Shown: positions 36,900-46,354 of the stretch, in pieces
Numbering within the stretch: position 1 is the stretch's first letter
Layout: every line of letters begins with the position of its first letter
From: Thermocatellispora tengchongensis
Lineage (GTDB): Bacteria; Actinomycetota; Actinomycetes; Streptosporangiales; Streptosporangiaceae
DNA: 64,000 nucleotides
Direction: 5' to 3'
NCBI RefSeq assembly: GCF_014202315.1
Contig: NZ_JACHGN010000012.1
Coordinates: 124,001-188,000 of the forward strand
The notes under the pieces: model-generated
Seen by the model: only the letters and a program-made list of their open reading frames with translations
Told to the model about the DNA's origin: nothing
Database searches by the model: none
Translations under genes and position numbers: made by a program

Positions 36900-38036
36900 T
36901 CACACTCCGCTGAACACCTTGTTGACGTCCGCGGTGGACAGAACTCCGTACACCTCGCCGCCGCGCTCGACCAACAGGTACTCGCCCGCGGGGGTGTCGC
37001 GCATGGCGTCGATCAGCGAGTCGCCGGACAGGTCGGCCGCCAGCACCAGCGAGGGCTCCAGGGTGCGGGCCAGGGAACCGACGGTCACCCACGGCCTGCG
37101 CTGCTCGGGGGTGGCCTCGACCGCGGCCTCGTTGACGATGGCGATCGGGCGGCCGTCGTGGTCCACCACCACCATGGCGCCCGCCTGGGCCTGCGCGGCG
37201 CGGCGCAGCGCCTCGGCGAGCGGCACGTCGGCGGTCACCGGGATGGCGCGGCGGGCGAGGCTGCGCGCGTTCACCTGGGGGATGCGGGCCCGGACCCGGG
37301 CCGAGCGGAGCGCCTGCGTGGCGCCGTACCAGATGAACACCGCGAGCAGCACCGACCAGAGCACGAAGGACGTGCTGGGCGCCTGGCCGCTGGACAGCGA
37401 CAGGGCGAACGGCACCACCACCATGGCGACGGCCAGGCCGCGGCCCACCCAGGCCGCGGCGACAGTGCCCGAGCCGGGGCTGCGGGTGGCCTTCCACACC
37501 CCGGCGCGCAGCATGCGGCCGCCGTCGAGGGGCAGGCCGGGCAGCAGGTTGAACACCCCGACGATCAGGTTGGCCACCCAGAGCTGCCAGGTCAGCACGC
37601 CGAGGATGCCGTCGTCGGGGATCACGAACACGTCGAGCAGGAAGCCCGCGGCGGCCAGGGCCAGCGACAGCAGCGGCCCGGCGAAGGCGACCAGGAACTC
37701 CTTGCCGGGCGAGTCGGGCTCGCGCTCGATCTCGGAGACGCCGCCGAGGAGGTAGAGCGTGATCCGCCGCACCGGCAGGCCGTAGCTCTTGGCGACCACG
37801 CAGTGGGCCAGTTCGTGCAGCAGCACCGAGACGTACAACAACACCGCGAACGCGAAGGCGACGGCGTAGCTGGCCGCCTCGTTCAGGCCGGGCAGGCTGA
37901 TCTGCACACTGTCCTTGTAGGTGAAGGTGATGAACGCCGCGACGATGAACCAGGTCGGCGAAACGTAGACGGGAATGCCGAACGGGCGGCCCATCCGCAG
38001 TCCGGGGGAATCCTGACGTGGGCTCTCGCTGCTCAC
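36900..38036 (-). CDS. Site-2 protease (M50) with C-terminal CBS domains
   Basis: This 378-residue intramembrane zinc metalloprotease has zinc ligands HELAH (74-78) and the second-ligand motif NLLPGLPLDGGR (163-174, Asp171). About six helices cover residues 25-245, followed by two CBS domains (258-378) that may bind adenine nucleotides. It resembles M. tuberculosis Rv2625c-type proteases rather than the PDZ-bearing RseP type. Substrates are unknown. The GTG start has a moderate upstream GGAG. It is divergent from the RecB-like nuclease gene. Confidence 0.93.
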   Translation of the reverse strand: MSSESPRQDSPGLRMGRPFGIPVYVSPTWFIVAAFITFTYKDSVQISLPGLNEAASYAVAFAFAVLLYVSVLLHELAHCVVAKSYGLPVRRITLYLLGGVSEIEREPDSPGKEFLVAFAGPLLSLALAAAGFLLDVFVIPDDGILGVLTWQLWVANLIVGVFNLLPGLPLDGGRMLRAGVWKATRSPGSGTVAAAWVGRGLAVAMVVVPFALSLSSGQAPSTSFVLWSVLLAVFIWYGATQALRSARVRARIPQVNARSLARRAIPVTADVPLAEALRRAAQAQAGAMVVVDHDGRPIAIVNEAAVEATPEQRRPWVTVGSLARTLEPSLVLAADLSGDSLIDAMRDTPAGEYLLVERGGEVYGVLSTADVNKVFSGV

Positions 38037-38161
38037 TTGCCTTGCTCCGCCTTCTGCCGCGCCACCATATGACCTTTGGCCTTGATGCTACGCGCCTCGC
38101 GGGCGGCATTCCGCCGTACGCGGCGCACGAAGTGTCGGCCGGGTGGCCTACAGTGCGGTGC

Positions 38162-38260
38162 ATGCTCTTGCGAACCCTCCCCCGCCGGCCCCGTACCCGC
38201 CGTACCGAAGGGGGCGGCCGGGGGTCACGGCGGACCGGCGGCGCGGGGAGCGGGCGATGA
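38162..38260 (+). CDS. Possible 32-codon leaderless leader ORF before the RecB-like gene
   Basis: TACAGT (38149-38154), a fair actinobacterial -10, is followed by 7 nt and then ATG at 38162. That is the layout of a leaderless mRNA. The frame encodes 32 mostly Arg/Gly residues and ends as TGA overlapping the ATG of the nuclease (ATGA). If real, it could couple ribosomes to the nuclease start. Codon content is not informative, and it may be only part of the 5' region. Confidence 0.3.
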   Translation: MLLRTLPRRPRTRRTEGGGRGSRRTGGAGSGR

Positions 38261-39195
38261 GCGCCCCGCTGCCGGCCGAGGGCGCGGAGCCGCCCGAGCA
38301 GGCCGTCACCGGCGTACGGCCGCCGGAGGTCACCGGCGTGCGGCCGCGGGAGGTCGTGGGGGCGCTGTCGCCCTCGCGGGCCGGCGACTTCATGACCTGC
38401 CCGCTGCTGTACCGGTTCCGGGTGATCGACCGGCTGCCGGAGAAGCCGTCCCCGGCCGCGGTGCGCGGCACGGTGGTGCACTCGGTCCTGGAGCGCCTGT
38501 ACGACCTGCCGGCCGGCGCCCGCACGGTGGAGGCCGCGCTGGGGCTGCTGGAGCCGCAGTGGCTGCGCCTGCTGGAGGCCGAGCCCGAGTACGCCGCGAT
38601 GTTCCCCGACGCCGAGGGGCAGGCGCAGTGGCTCGACCAGGCCCGCGGCATGCTGCGCCGCTACTTCGACCTGGAGGACCCGCGCCGCCTCGAACCGGCC
38701 GAGCGCGAGCTGTACGTCGAGGCCGTGCTCGACAGCGGGCTGATGCTGCGCGGCTACATCGACCGCCTCGACGTCGCCCCCACCGGCGAGGTGCGGGTGG
38801 TCGACTACAAGACCGGCAGCGCCCCGGGGCCCGAGTTCGAGGGCAGGGCGCTGTTCCAGATGAAGTTCTACGCGCTGGTGCTGTGGCGGCTGCACGGCAC
38901 CGTGCCGCGGCTGCTGCAACTGATGTACCTCGGCAACGGCGAGGTGCTGCGCTACGCGCCCGACGAGGCCGACCTGCGCGCCACCGAGCGCAAGGTGATG
39001 GCGCTGTGGCAGGCCATCGAGCGGTCGCTGACCACCGGCGAGTGGCGGGCGCGGCGCAGCAGGCTGTGCGACTGGTGCGACCACCAGGCGATCTGCCCCG
39101 AGTTCGGCGGCACTCCCCCGCCGCTGCCGCCGCGCAGCCCCGGCGACACCGTCGCCTCCACCCGCCGCCCGCGGGCCGCCACCGACGAGCTGTGA
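38257..39195 (+). CDS. RecB-family exonuclease with Cas4/AddB-like iron-sulfur cysteines
   Basis: This 312-residue PD-(D/E)XK nuclease has a motif ALSPSRAGDFMTCPLLYRF at the start, RGTVVHSVLERL, catalytic Asp169 in YIDRLDV and Asp183-Tyr-Lys185 in VVDYKTG, then FQMKFYALVL. Cys48 with Cys271, Cys274 and Cys280 (CDWCDHQAIC) form the expected 4Fe-4S site that clasps the fold. There is no helicase domain. Such stand-alone proteins are widespread in actinobacteria and of unknown role, probably DNA repair. ATG 38257 is six nt after GGGGAG. No CRISPR array is nearby, so it is not a Cas4. Confidence 0.92.
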   Translation: MSAPLPAEGAEPPEQAVTGVRPPEVTGVRPREVVGALSPSRAGDFMTCPLLYRFRVIDRLPEKPSPAAVRGTVVHSVLERLYDLPAGARTVEAALGLLEPQWLRLLEAEPEYAAMFPDAEGQAQWLDQARGMLRRYFDLEDPRRLEPAERELYVEAVLDSGLMLRGYIDRLDVAPTGEVRVVDYKTGSAPGPEFEGRALFQMKFYALVLWRLHGTVPRLLQLMYLGNGEVLRYAPDEADLRATERKVMALWQAIERSLTTGEWRARRSRLCDWCDHQAICPEFGGTPPPLPPRSPGDTVASTRRPRAATDEL

Positions 39196-39270
39196 GGCCG
39201 CGCGCCGCGTCCTCCCGGAGGATGAGGGCGTTATCCGCCCTGAGCAGGGTGGCCGTACGGACCGAAGTTC

Positions 39271-39276
39271 TAGATT
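39271..39276 (+). promoter_or_regulatory. Candidate -10 box (TAGATT) giving a leaderless kinase mRNA
   Basis: TAGATT fits the TANNNT -10 pattern and lies 7 nt before the GTG of the histidine kinase gene. The only purine-rich motif (AGGAG) is one nt from the start, too close to act as a ribosome site. No -35 match is visible. Confidence 0.45.
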
Positions 39277-39283
39277 TAGGAGC

Positions 39284-40510
39284 GTGCGCACCACCCACGG
39301 CGGCCCGAGGGCCTGGCTTCGCGAGCATCCGCTGGTCCCCGACGCGGTCCTCGCGGTCCTGCTGACCGCCGCCGCCATCCCGCTGGCGTTCGTCGCGGGC
39401 GCGCCGCCCTCGCCGGAGTGGCCGGACCCGCGCCCGCCCAGCGCGCTCAGCCTGACGCTGATCGCCGTGGCGTGCCTGGCGCTCGCCTTCCGCAGGCGGC
39501 GCCCGTTCGCGATGCTGTGCCTGGCCGAGGCCGCGCACACCGTCCTCACGGCGCTGCACCACAACGCCTCGCTGGCCGGGGTGGCCCTGCTGGTCCTGAT
39601 CTACACCGTGGCGTCGGCCAAGGGGCTGGCGCTGAGCCTGACCGCGCTGGCCCTGGACCTGGTGGCGTTCCTGCTCGTCCTCGCCGTGAGCGGGGGCGGG
39701 CTGAACCTGACCGGCGAGGTGTTCGGGGTCGTGCTGACCATGACGGCGTGGGTCGTCGGACGCAGCGTGCGGCTGCGCCGGGCGTACCTGAGCGAGCTGA
39801 GGGACCGGGCGGCGCGGCTGGAGCGCGCCCGCGAGGCCGACACCCGGGCCGCCCGCGCCGAGGAGCGCTCGCGCATCGCCCGCGAGCTGCACGACGTGGT
39901 GGCCCACCACGTGAGCGTGATGACGGTGCAGGCCGCGGCGGCGCGGCGCATCCTGACCAGCAACCCCGAGGGGGCCGAGGAGGCCCTGTCGGCGATCGAG
40001 CAGATGGGGCGTACCGCGATGGCCGAGATGCGCAGCATCGTCGGCGTGCTGCGCACCGACGGGCAGGACGGGCCGGCCGAGCGCGGCCCGCAGCCGGGGG
40101 TGCGCGAGCTGCCCGCCCTGGTGGAGCAGATGCGCGAGGCGGGGCTGAACACCCAGCTCTGGGTGGAGGGCGAGCGGGTGCCGCTGCCGCCGGGCATCGA
40201 CCTGGCGGCGTACCGGCTGGTCCAGGAGGCCCTGACCAACACGCTGCGGCACGCCGGGCCGGCCGCGCGGGCGTGGGTGACGGTGCGGCACGAGCCGGGC
40301 GAGTTCAGCGTGCACATCGAGGACGACGGCACCGGCATGAAGGCGGGCGCGCCGGCCGTCACCTCCCCCGACGGCGGCCGCCGCACCGGCCACGGCCTGG
40401 TGGGAATTCGCGAGCGAGTGGCGCTTTATGGTGGAATTCTGAGAATCGGCCCGCGCCCGGGAGGCGGGTTCGAGGTGAGGGCCAGATTCCCGCTCAAGGA
40501 TGACGCATGA
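39284..40510 (+). CDS. NarL-type sensor histidine kinase
   Basis: The 408-residue kinase has four to five N-terminal helices (about 18-160) forming a membrane sensor with very short loops, a coiled linker, a HisKA_3 dimerisation helix with phospho-accepting His203 (RIARELHDVVAHHVS), and an ATPase domain with an N box (VQEALTNTLRHA), DDGTGM and GHGLVGIRERV. It probably senses something in or at the membrane. The response regulator starts 31 nt downstream and is surely its partner. Target genes are not evident. Confidence 0.93.
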   Translation: MRTTHGGPRAWLREHPLVPDAVLAVLLTAAAIPLAFVAGAPPSPEWPDPRPPSALSLTLIAVACLALAFRRRRPFAMLCLAEAAHTVLTALHHNASLAGVALLVLIYTVASAKGLALSLTALALDLVAFLLVLAVSGGGLNLTGEVFGVVLTMTAWVVGRSVRLRRAYLSELRDRAARLERAREADTRAARAEERSRIARELHDVVAHHVSVMTVQAAAARRILTSNPEGAEEALSAIEQMGRTAMAEMRSIVGVLRTDGQDGPAERGPQPGVRELPALVEQMREAGLNTQLWVEGERVPLPPGIDLAAYRLVQEALTNTLRHAGPAARAWVTVRHEPGEFSVHIEDDGTGMKAGAPAVTSPDGGRRTGHGLVGIRERVALYGGILRIGPRPGGGFEVRARFPLKDDA

Positions 40511-40541
40511 CGGGCGAACGCATGGTGTACGAGGTGTGGCT

Positions 40542-41225
40542 GTGACCATCCGGGTGTTGCTGGTGGACGATCAGCCGCTCCTGCGCACCGGCTTCCGGCT
40601 CATCCTGGAGGCCGAGCCCGACCTGACCGTGGTCGGCGAGGCCGGCGACGGCAAGGCGGCGCAGGACCAGTCGCGGGCGCTGCTGCCCGACGTGGTGCTG
40701 ATGGACATCCGCATGCCGGGCGTGGACGGCATCGACGCCACCCGCCGGATCGTCCGCGAGGCGTCGGCGGGGGCGCACGTGCCCAAGGTGCTGGTGCTGA
40801 CCACGTTCGACCTGGACGAGTACATCGTGGAGGCGCTGCGGGCGGGCGCGAGCGGGTTCCTGCTCAAGGACGTGCCGCCGGACGAGCTGGTGCAGGCCAT
40901 CAGGGTCGTCGCCGCGGGCGACGCCATCGTGGCGCCCAGCGTCACCCGGCGGCTGCTGGACCGGTTCGCGGCGCGGCTGCCGTCGGCGTACCAGCAGGCC
41001 ACCCCCGCCCGGCTCGACCGGCTGACCGAGCGCGAGTTGGAGGTGCTGCGGCTGATCGCCCGGGGCATGTCCAACGCCGAGATCGCCGCCAAGCTCGTGG
41101 TCAGCGAGACGACGGTCAAGACGCACGTCGGCAACGTGCTGACCAAGCTGGCGCTGCGCGACCGGGTGCAGGCGGTGGTGCTGGCGTACGAGACCGGGCT
41201 GATCACGCCCGGGGCGATCTCCTGA
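40542..41225 (+). CDS. NarL/LuxR-type response regulator
   Basis: This 227-residue protein has a receiver domain (acidic pair Asp9-Asp10, phospho-acceptor Asp55 in LMDIRMPG, Lys in FLLKDVPP). A LuxR helix-turn-helix follows at about 160-225 (LTERELEVLRLIARGMSNAE). GTG 40542 is five nt after GAGGTG; an in-frame ATG further upstream lacks a ribosome site. It is partner of the upstream kinase. Its stop is only 15 nt from the converging peptide ATPase stop, with no terminator between. Confidence 0.94.
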   Translation: MTIRVLLVDDQPLLRTGFRLILEAEPDLTVVGEAGDGKAAQDQSRALLPDVVLMDIRMPGVDGIDATRRIVREASAGAHVPKVLVLTTFDLDEYIVEALRAGASGFLLKDVPPDELVQAIRVVAAGDAIVAPSVTRRLLDRFAARLPSAYQQATPARLDRLTERELEVLRLIARGMSNAEIAAKLVVSETTVKTHVGNVLTKLALRDRVQAVVLAYETGLITPGAIS

Positions 41226-41240
41226 CGTTATCTTCTGACG

Positions 41241-42362
41241 CTACGGCTTGGCCACCGTCTCGCCGGCCGCCGTCTTGCCGGGCGCCGTCTCGCCGGGCGC
41301 CGTCTCGCCGGGCGCCGTCTTGCCGGCCGCCGTCTCGTTGGGCGCCGTCTCGGCCGTGCTCGCCGGCTTCGGGGTGTTCTCCGGGGCGTTCTCGGGGAAG
41401 TGGCAGGCCACCCGGTGCCCGCTGGCCAGCTCGGTGAGCAGCGGTTCGACGGTCTTGCACACCTCCTGGGCCTTCCAGCACCGGGTGTGGAAGCGGCAGG
41501 CCGGCGGCGGGTTGAGCGGGCTGGGCACGTCGCCCGACAGGCGGATGCGCTCGCGGCCGAGGCGCGCCTTGGGGTCGGGGATCGGCACCGCCGACAGCAG
41601 CGCGTTGGTGTAGGGGTGCATCGGCGAGGCGTACAGGCTCTTGCGGTCGGCGATCTCCACGATCTTGCCGAGGTACATCACCGCCACCCGGTCGCTGATG
41701 TGGCGCACCACCGACAGGTCGTGCGCGATCACGACGTAGGTCAGGTCCAGCTCGTTCTGCAGGTCTTCCAGCAGGTTGACGACCTGGGCCTGGATGGACA
41801 CGTCGAGCGCGGAGACCGGCTCGTCGGCGATGATCAGCTTGGGCTTGAGCGCGAGCGTGCGCGCGATGCCGATGCGCTGGCGCTGGCCGCCGGAGAACTC
41901 GTGCGGGTAGCGGTTGTAGTGCTCGGGGTTGAGCCCGACCAGCTCCAGGATCTCCTGGACCGCCTTGCGCACGCCGTGCTCGGTCTTGACGCCCTGGATG
42001 CGGAACGGCGCGCCCACGATGGCACCGACCGTGTGCCGCGGGTTGAGCGACGAGTACGGGTCCTGGAAGATCATCTGCATGTCGCGGCGGAGCGGGCGCA
42101 GCCGGCCCTGCCGCATGTGGGTGATGTCCTGGCCCTCGAAGACGATCCTGCCGCCGGTGGGCTCCAGCAGCCGGGTCACCAGGCGCCCGGTGGTGGACTT
42201 GCCGCAGCCCGACTCGCCCACCAGGCCCAGGGTCTCGCCCTTGTAGACGTCGAAATCGACCCCGTCGACGGCCTTGACCGCGCCGACCTGCCGCTTGAGC
42301 AGGCCCTTGGTGACCGGGAAGTGCTTCTCCAGGCCGGTTACCGACAGCAGCGGCTCACTCAT
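41241..42362 (-). CDS. Peptide-type ABC transporter ATPase (DppF/OppF-like)
   Basis: This 373-residue ATPase has Walker [11 protein letters not shown]-loop [15 protein letters not shown], signature FSGGQRQR, Walker [12 protein letters not shown], and the oligopeptide-type C-terminal extension with Cys motif ([15 protein letters not shown]). The last 45 residues are an unusual Ala/Pro/Gly/Glu/Thr tail encoded by 15-bp tandem repeats. The ATG overlaps the DppD-like stop (ATGA). Last gene of the five-gene peptide transporter operon. The substrate is likely di- or oligopeptides, but family 5 importers also carry sugars, opines and nickel. Confidence 0.93.
   Translation of the reverse strand: MSEPLLSVTGLEKHFPVTKGLLKRQVGAVKAVDGVDFDVYKGETLGLVGESGCGKSTTGRLVTRLLEPTGGRIVFEGQDITHMRQGRLRPLRRDMQMIFQDPYSSLNPRHTVGAIVGAPFRIQGVKTEHGVRKAVQEILELVGLNPEHYNRYPHEFSGGQRQRIGIARTLALKPKLIIADEPVSALDVSIQAQVVNLLEDLQNELDLTYVVIAHDLSVVRHISDRVAVMYLGKIVEIADRKSLYASPMHPYTNALLSAVPIPDPKARLGRERIRLSGDVPSPLNPPPACRFHTRCWKAQEVCKTVEPLLTELASGHRVACHFPENAPENTPKPASTAETAPNETAAGKTAPGETAPGETAPGKTAAGETVAKP
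41256..41346 (-). repeat. 15-bp tandem repeats in the 3' end of the ATPase gene
   Basis: CGCCGTCTCGCCGGG and close variants (TTGCCGG) recur six times in frame, encoding [15 protein letters not shown] pentapeptides at the C terminus of the DppF-like protein. A likely replication-slippage site; copy number may vary between strains. Confidence 0.85.
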
Positions 42363-43411
42363 GGGGTCTCCACGGCGGTGATCTCGTCTTCCCAGTGCAC
42401 GACGGGCTTGATCTCGTTCTCCCACAGCGACCTGCGCTCGGCCTTGGGCATGTGGCAGCGCACCTTGTGCCCGCCCTCGGTCTCCAGCAGCTCGGGCACC
42501 TCGGTGGAGGCCCGGCCCGCGGTGCGGTCGGAGTAGGGGCAGCGGGGGTGGAACGCGCACCCGGGCGGCACGTTGATCAGCGACGGCGGCGTGCCCTTGA
42601 TCGGCATGAGCCGGTCGGTGGGCTCGCGGTCGAGGCGGGGCATGGAGCCGAGCAGGCCCCAGGTGTAGGGGTGCTCGGGGCGGTAGAACACGTCGTCGGC
42701 ACTGCCGTACTCCACGCACTTGCCGGCGTACATCACCAGGATGTCGTCGGACAGCTCGGCCACGACGCCCAGGTCGTGCGTGATGATGATCAGCGCCGAG
42801 TCGAACTCGCGCTGCAGGTCGCGCATGAGGTCGAGGATCTGCGCCTGCACGGTGACGTCGAGCGCGGTGGTGGGCTCGTCGGCGATGAGCAGCTCGGGGT
42901 CGCACGACAGCGCCATCGCGATCATGGCGCGCTGCCGCATGCCGCCGGAGAAGTGGTGCGGGTAGTCGTCCACGCGCCGGGACGGCTCGGGGATGCCCAC
43001 GCGGCCCAGCATGTCGATGGCGTGCTTGCGCGCGGCCTTCTTGGACACCTTGTGGTGGATGCGGTACGCCTCGATGATCTGGTCGCCGACCGTGTAGTAC
43101 GGGTGCATGGCCGACAGCGGGTCCTGGAAGATCATCGCCATCTTCTTGCCGCGCAGCCCGCGCACGTGCTCGGGGGTGGCGCTGACCAGTTCCTCCCCGT
43201 CGAGCCAGATCTCGCCGGAGATCCGCGCCGGGCCGCCCTTGTGCAGGCCGAGGATGCCCAGGCTGGTCACGCTCTTGCCCGACCCCGACTCGCCCACGAT
43301 GCCCAGCGTCTTCCCCCGCTCCAGCGAGAACGACAGCCCGTCCACGGACTTCACCAGGCCGTCGTCGGTCGGGAAGTGGATGCGCAGGTCCTTCAGTTCC
43401 AGGAAGCTCAC
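42359..43411 (-). CDS. Peptide-type ABC transporter ATPase (DppD/OppD-like)
   Basis: This 350-residue ATPase has Walker [11 protein letters not shown]-loop [19 protein letters not shown], signature FSGGMRQR, Walker [14 protein letters not shown]-loop ITHDLGVV and the Cys-bearing C-terminal extension [15 protein letters not shown]. It ends [21 protein letters not shown]-like, slightly longer than usual. The GTG overlaps the permease stop (GTGA). Forms the ATPase heterodimer with the following gene product. Confidence 0.93.
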   Translation of the reverse strand: MSFLELKDLRIHFPTDDGLVKSVDGLSFSLERGKTLGIVGESGSGKSVTSLGILGLHKGGPARISGEIWLDGEELVSATPEHVRGLRGKKMAMIFQDPLSAMHPYYTVGDQIIEAYRIHHKVSKKAARKHAIDMLGRVGIPEPSRRVDDYPHHFSGGMRQRAMIAMALSCDPELLIADEPTTALDVTVQAQILDLMRDLQREFDSALIIITHDLGVVAELSDDILVMYAGKCVEYGSADDVFYRPEHPYTWGLLGSMPRLDREPTDRLMPIKGTPPSLINVPPGCAFHPRCPYSDRTAGRASTEVPELLETEGGHKVRCHMPKAERRSLWENEIKPVVHWEDEITAVETP

Positions 43412-44427
43412 GCCAGCCTCACCCTCGGGTCGACGACGGCGTACAGCAGGTCCACGATCAGGTTGGCGATCACCACGAACACCGCGGCCAGCAGCGTGAC
43501 GCCCATGACCTTGGGCAGGTCCTGGTTGGTGATCGCGTCCACGGCGTACTTGCCCAGGCCGGGCAGCGAGTACGCGCTCTCGGTGAGCACCGCGCCGCCG
43601 ATGAGCAGGCCGAAGTCCAGGCCGAACACGGTGATGATCGGCGTCAGCGCGCCGCGCAGGCCGTGCTTGACGATGACCTTCCGCTCGCCCAGGCCCTTGG
43701 CCCGCGCGGTGCGGATGTAGTCCTCGTTCATCGTCTCCAGCATGCCCGCCCGGGTGAGCCGCGCATAGGTCGCGGCGAACAGGAACGCCAGCGTGACCCA
43801 CGGCAGGATCAGGTTGTAGGCCCACTGGACCGGGCTGTCGAGGAACGTCGTGTAATGGCCGCCCTGCGCCGCCCAGGAGAACGGGTTGCCGTAGGCGAAC
43901 ACCAGCAGCGACACCAGGCCGGTGAAGAAGATCGGCAACGACACCCCGGCCAGCGCGACGGTCATCGCCGCCCGGTCGAAGAAGCTGCCTCTTCGCAGCG
44001 CCGACAGCACTCCGATGCCGACCCCGGCCAGCAGCCAGATCACCGCCGCGCCGATGGCCAGCGAGAACGTGACCGGCAGGCGGTTCATCAGGTCGGGGAA
44101 GACCGGCTGGCGGGTGATGAAGGAGTAGCCCAGGCAGGGCGCCGGGCACTTCTCCACGCCGGGTCCGTAGTCGTACTCCGCGCCCGCGACGACGCCCTTG
44201 ACGAACCGGCCGTACTGCACGATCAGCGGGTCGTTGAAGCCGAGGCGCTCGGCCGCCAGCTTGGCGGTCTCGGCGGAGGCGGTGCGGCCGACGTACCGGC
44301 TCGCCATGCCCTCGGGCGTCGCGCCCGCGATCTGCGGCACGAGGAAGAAGATCGCGAAGGTGGCCATGCTCACGATCAGGAGCATGATCACCGCGCCGAT
44401 CAGGCGCCTGATGATGTATGTGACCAC
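43408..44427 (-). CDS. Peptide-type ABC transporter permease (DppB/OppB-like)
   Basis: This 339-residue permease has six helices and a large external loop after the first (about 30-115, holding two Cys in the CPAPC motif). The EAA-type loop is [20 protein letters not shown]. The GTG at 44427 lacks a strong ribosome site. It lies below a large hairpin that separates it from the binding-protein gene, so its expression is probably lower than that of the binding protein. Confidence 0.92.
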   Translation of the reverse strand: MVTYIIRRLIGAVIMLLIVSMATFAIFFLVPQIAGATPEGMASRYVGRTASAETAKLAAERLGFNDPLIVQYGRFVKGVVAGAEYDYGPGVEKCPAPCLGYSFITRQPVFPDLMNRLPVTFSLAIGAAVIWLLAGVGIGVLSALRRGSFFDRAAMTVALAGVSLPIFFTGLVSLLVFAYGNPFSWAAQGGHYTTFLDSPVQWAYNLILPWVTLAFLFAATYARLTRAGMLETMNEDYIRTARAKGLGERKVIVKHGLRGALTPIITVFGLDFGLLIGGAVLTESAYSLPGLGKYAVDAITNQDLPKVMGVTLLAAVFVVIANLIVDLLYAVVDPRVRLA

Positions 44428-44440
44428 AGTGCGCGGCCGG

Positions 44441-44475
44441 GGCGGCCGGCGCGGGGTTCGCCCGTGCCGGCCGCC
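44441..44475 (-). terminator. Intra-operon hairpin between binding-protein and permease genes
   Basis: GGCGGCCGGC (44441-44450) and GCCGGCCGCC (44466-44475) form a perfect 10-bp stem with extra CGGG/CCCG pairing inside the loop. It lies in the 99-nt gap after the binding-protein stop. It probably acts as a partial terminator or 3' stabiliser that keeps binding-protein mRNA in excess. Confidence 0.7.
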
Positions 44476-44526
44476 CTCATGCCCTCACCTGCCTTAATGC
44501 TCGTGTCTGCTGCGCGAAAAGGAAGG

Positions 44527-46293
44527 TTACTGGACGCCCAGCGCGACGTAGTCGTACATCTGCTGGGAGTCGCTGATGAAGACGTTGGTCAGGCCCTTGG
44601 GGCGGAACAGCAGGCTCTTGGCCCACACGCCCGGCAGGATGACCGCCTCTTCCATGACGCGCTTGTCGATGGCGTTCCAGATGGGCTCGCGCTTCTTGGC
44701 GTCGGCCTCCTGGAGGGACTGGTCGAACATCTTGTCCACCTCGGGGATGCGGACGGAGATGTTGGAGGAGCCGCCGGTCTCACGGATCACGCGGCTGTCG
44801 GTGATCTGCTGCAGGAAGCCGTAGCCGTCCGGGTAGTCGGAGCCCCAGCCGTTGACGGCCAGGCCCAGCTTGTTCTCCACGACGTACGGCGGCTTGCCGG
44901 CGTACAGGGAGAAGTAGTCGGCCTGCGGGTACGGCTTGAGCGTGAGCTTGATGCCCACGCGGGCCAGCGACTGCTGCAGCGCCTCGGCGGTCGCCTTCTC
45001 CTTGGGCCGCTCGGCGCGGTAGGCGATGTTGGTCTCGAAGCCGTTGGGCTGGCCGCAGGCCGCGAGGTGCTCCTTGGCCTTGGCCAGGTCGCCGGTGCCG
45101 TCGGGGCCGCTCGGGTACAGGTCGAACGGCTGCGCGCCCGGGATCGACGGCGGCATCAGGTTGGTGGCGATCTGACCGCCGGAGAACTCGCCGCCGTACG
45201 CGGACTGGTAGCCGGTCTTGTCGGCGGCGTACAGGACGGCCTTGCGGCAGTCGATGTTGTCCAGCGGCTTCACCGTCGGGCTGATCGAGGTGTACCACAG
45301 ACGCTGCAGCGTCGGGTTGTCGGTCTGCGCCTTCAGGTTCGGGTCGGGCAGGATCTTGCTCATCGCGGCCGGCTGGACGCCGGTGCCGGCGACGTCGATG
45401 TGGATGTCGCCCGACATCAGGCGGTTGTCCAGGTCGTCGGCGTTGACGTTGGTCTGGACCTCGATCCGGTCGGGCAGCGCCGGGCGGTTCGGGTCGGTCG
45501 CGGGGTCCCAGTGCGGGTTGCGGACCAGCGTGAAGCCCTTGCCGATCTCGTTCTTCTCGAACATGTACGGCCCGGAGGAGATCACGTGCTCGCGGTACTT
45601 CGCGCCCGTGTCCTTGGCCTTCGGCACCGGCATCGTCGGCGACATCTGGGCCAGGTAGTCGAAGCCGCTGTACGGCTGCGTCAGGTGGAAGATGATCGTC
45701 TTGTCGTCGGGCGTCTCGATCGCGGAGCTGAAGTCGACGTCCTTGGACTTGTACGGGCCCTCGTAACCCTTGGGCCAGTTGAGCATGTCCTTCAGGTACG
45801 TCGGACCGTTGGGGAAGGTCTCCTTGTCGGTGGAGCGGGCCACCGCGTAGGCGACGTCCTTGGACGTGATCGGGGTGCCGTCCTCGAACTTCAGGCCGTC
45901 ACGCAGGGTGTAGGTCCAGGTCTTGAAGTCCTCGCTCGGCTTGCCCAGGTCCGTGGCCAGGTCGGGCACCACCGTCGCGCCCTCGGCCCCGGGGGCGGAC
46001 TTGAACATCGTCAGCGCCCGGCCGTACAGGCGGATGAAGTTCCACGAGTAGCCGTAGTAGGTGTCGGCCGGGTCGAGGGAGTCCCAGTCGCCGGAGTTGG
46101 CGAACTTGATGGTGCCGCCCTTCTTGGTGGAGGGGTTGAACACCTTCGTCAGCGCCGCGTTGAACTCGGCCTTGGCGGCGGGGGCCGCCGACTGACCGGA
46201 CTCGCCGCCCGTCGTGCTCGTGCCGCCACAGGCCGCCAGGCCCATGGCGAGCGCCGCGGTGACCGCGGCAGCCGCCACGCGTCGTTTCTTCAT
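44527..46293 (-). CDS. Family 5 solute-binding lipoprotein (DppA/OppA-like)
   Basis: The 588-residue exported lipoprotein has LAAC (Cys22). It shows the family 5 pattern: GGTIKFANSGDWDSLDPADT, WTYTLRDGLKFEDGTPITSKDVAYAV, ISSGPYMFEK, and a late DRLMSGDIHIDV-like hinge segment. It captures peptides or another large ligand for the importer. Here it is the second gene of the operon, after permease C and before permease B, which is less common than a first position. The ATG has only a weak upstream GGGG. A strong hairpin follows the stop. Confidence 0.93.
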   Translation of the reverse strand: MKKRRVAAAAVTAALAMGLAACGGTSTTGGESGQSAAPAAKAEFNAALTKVFNPSTKKGGTIKFANSGDWDSLDPADTYYGYSWNFIRLYGRALTMFKSAPGAEGATVVPDLATDLGKPSEDFKTWTYTLRDGLKFEDGTPITSKDVAYAVARSTDKETFPNGPTYLKDMLNWPKGYEGPYKSKDVDFSSAIETPDDKTIIFHLTQPYSGFDYLAQMSPTMPVPKAKDTGAKYREHVISSGPYMFEKNEIGKGFTLVRNPHWDPATDPNRPALPDRIEVQTNVNADDLDNRLMSGDIHIDVAGTGVQPAAMSKILPDPNLKAQTDNPTLQRLWYTSISPTVKPLDNIDCRKAVLYAADKTGYQSAYGGEFSGGQIATNLMPPSIPGAQPFDLYPSGPDGTGDLAKAKEHLAACGQPNGFETNIAYRAERPKEKATAEALQQSLARVGIKLTLKPYPQADYFSLYAGKPPYVVENKLGLAVNGWGSDYPDGYGFLQQITDSRVIRETGGSSNISVRIPEVDKMFDQSLQEADAKKREPIWNAIDKRVMEEAVILPGVWAKSLLFRPKGLTNVFISDSQQMYDYVALGVQ

Positions 46294-46354
46294 TTGCTGC
46301 TACACCCCTTGTTGTCGGGAGCCAGGGATTTGCGGGGGAACCGGTCGGAAGAGC

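Noticed and set aside
38143-38256. Upstream start (GTG 38158) for the RecB-like protein
   Set aside because: The N-terminal extension is Pro/Arg-rich, no ribosome site precedes it, and ATG 38257 has a good one.
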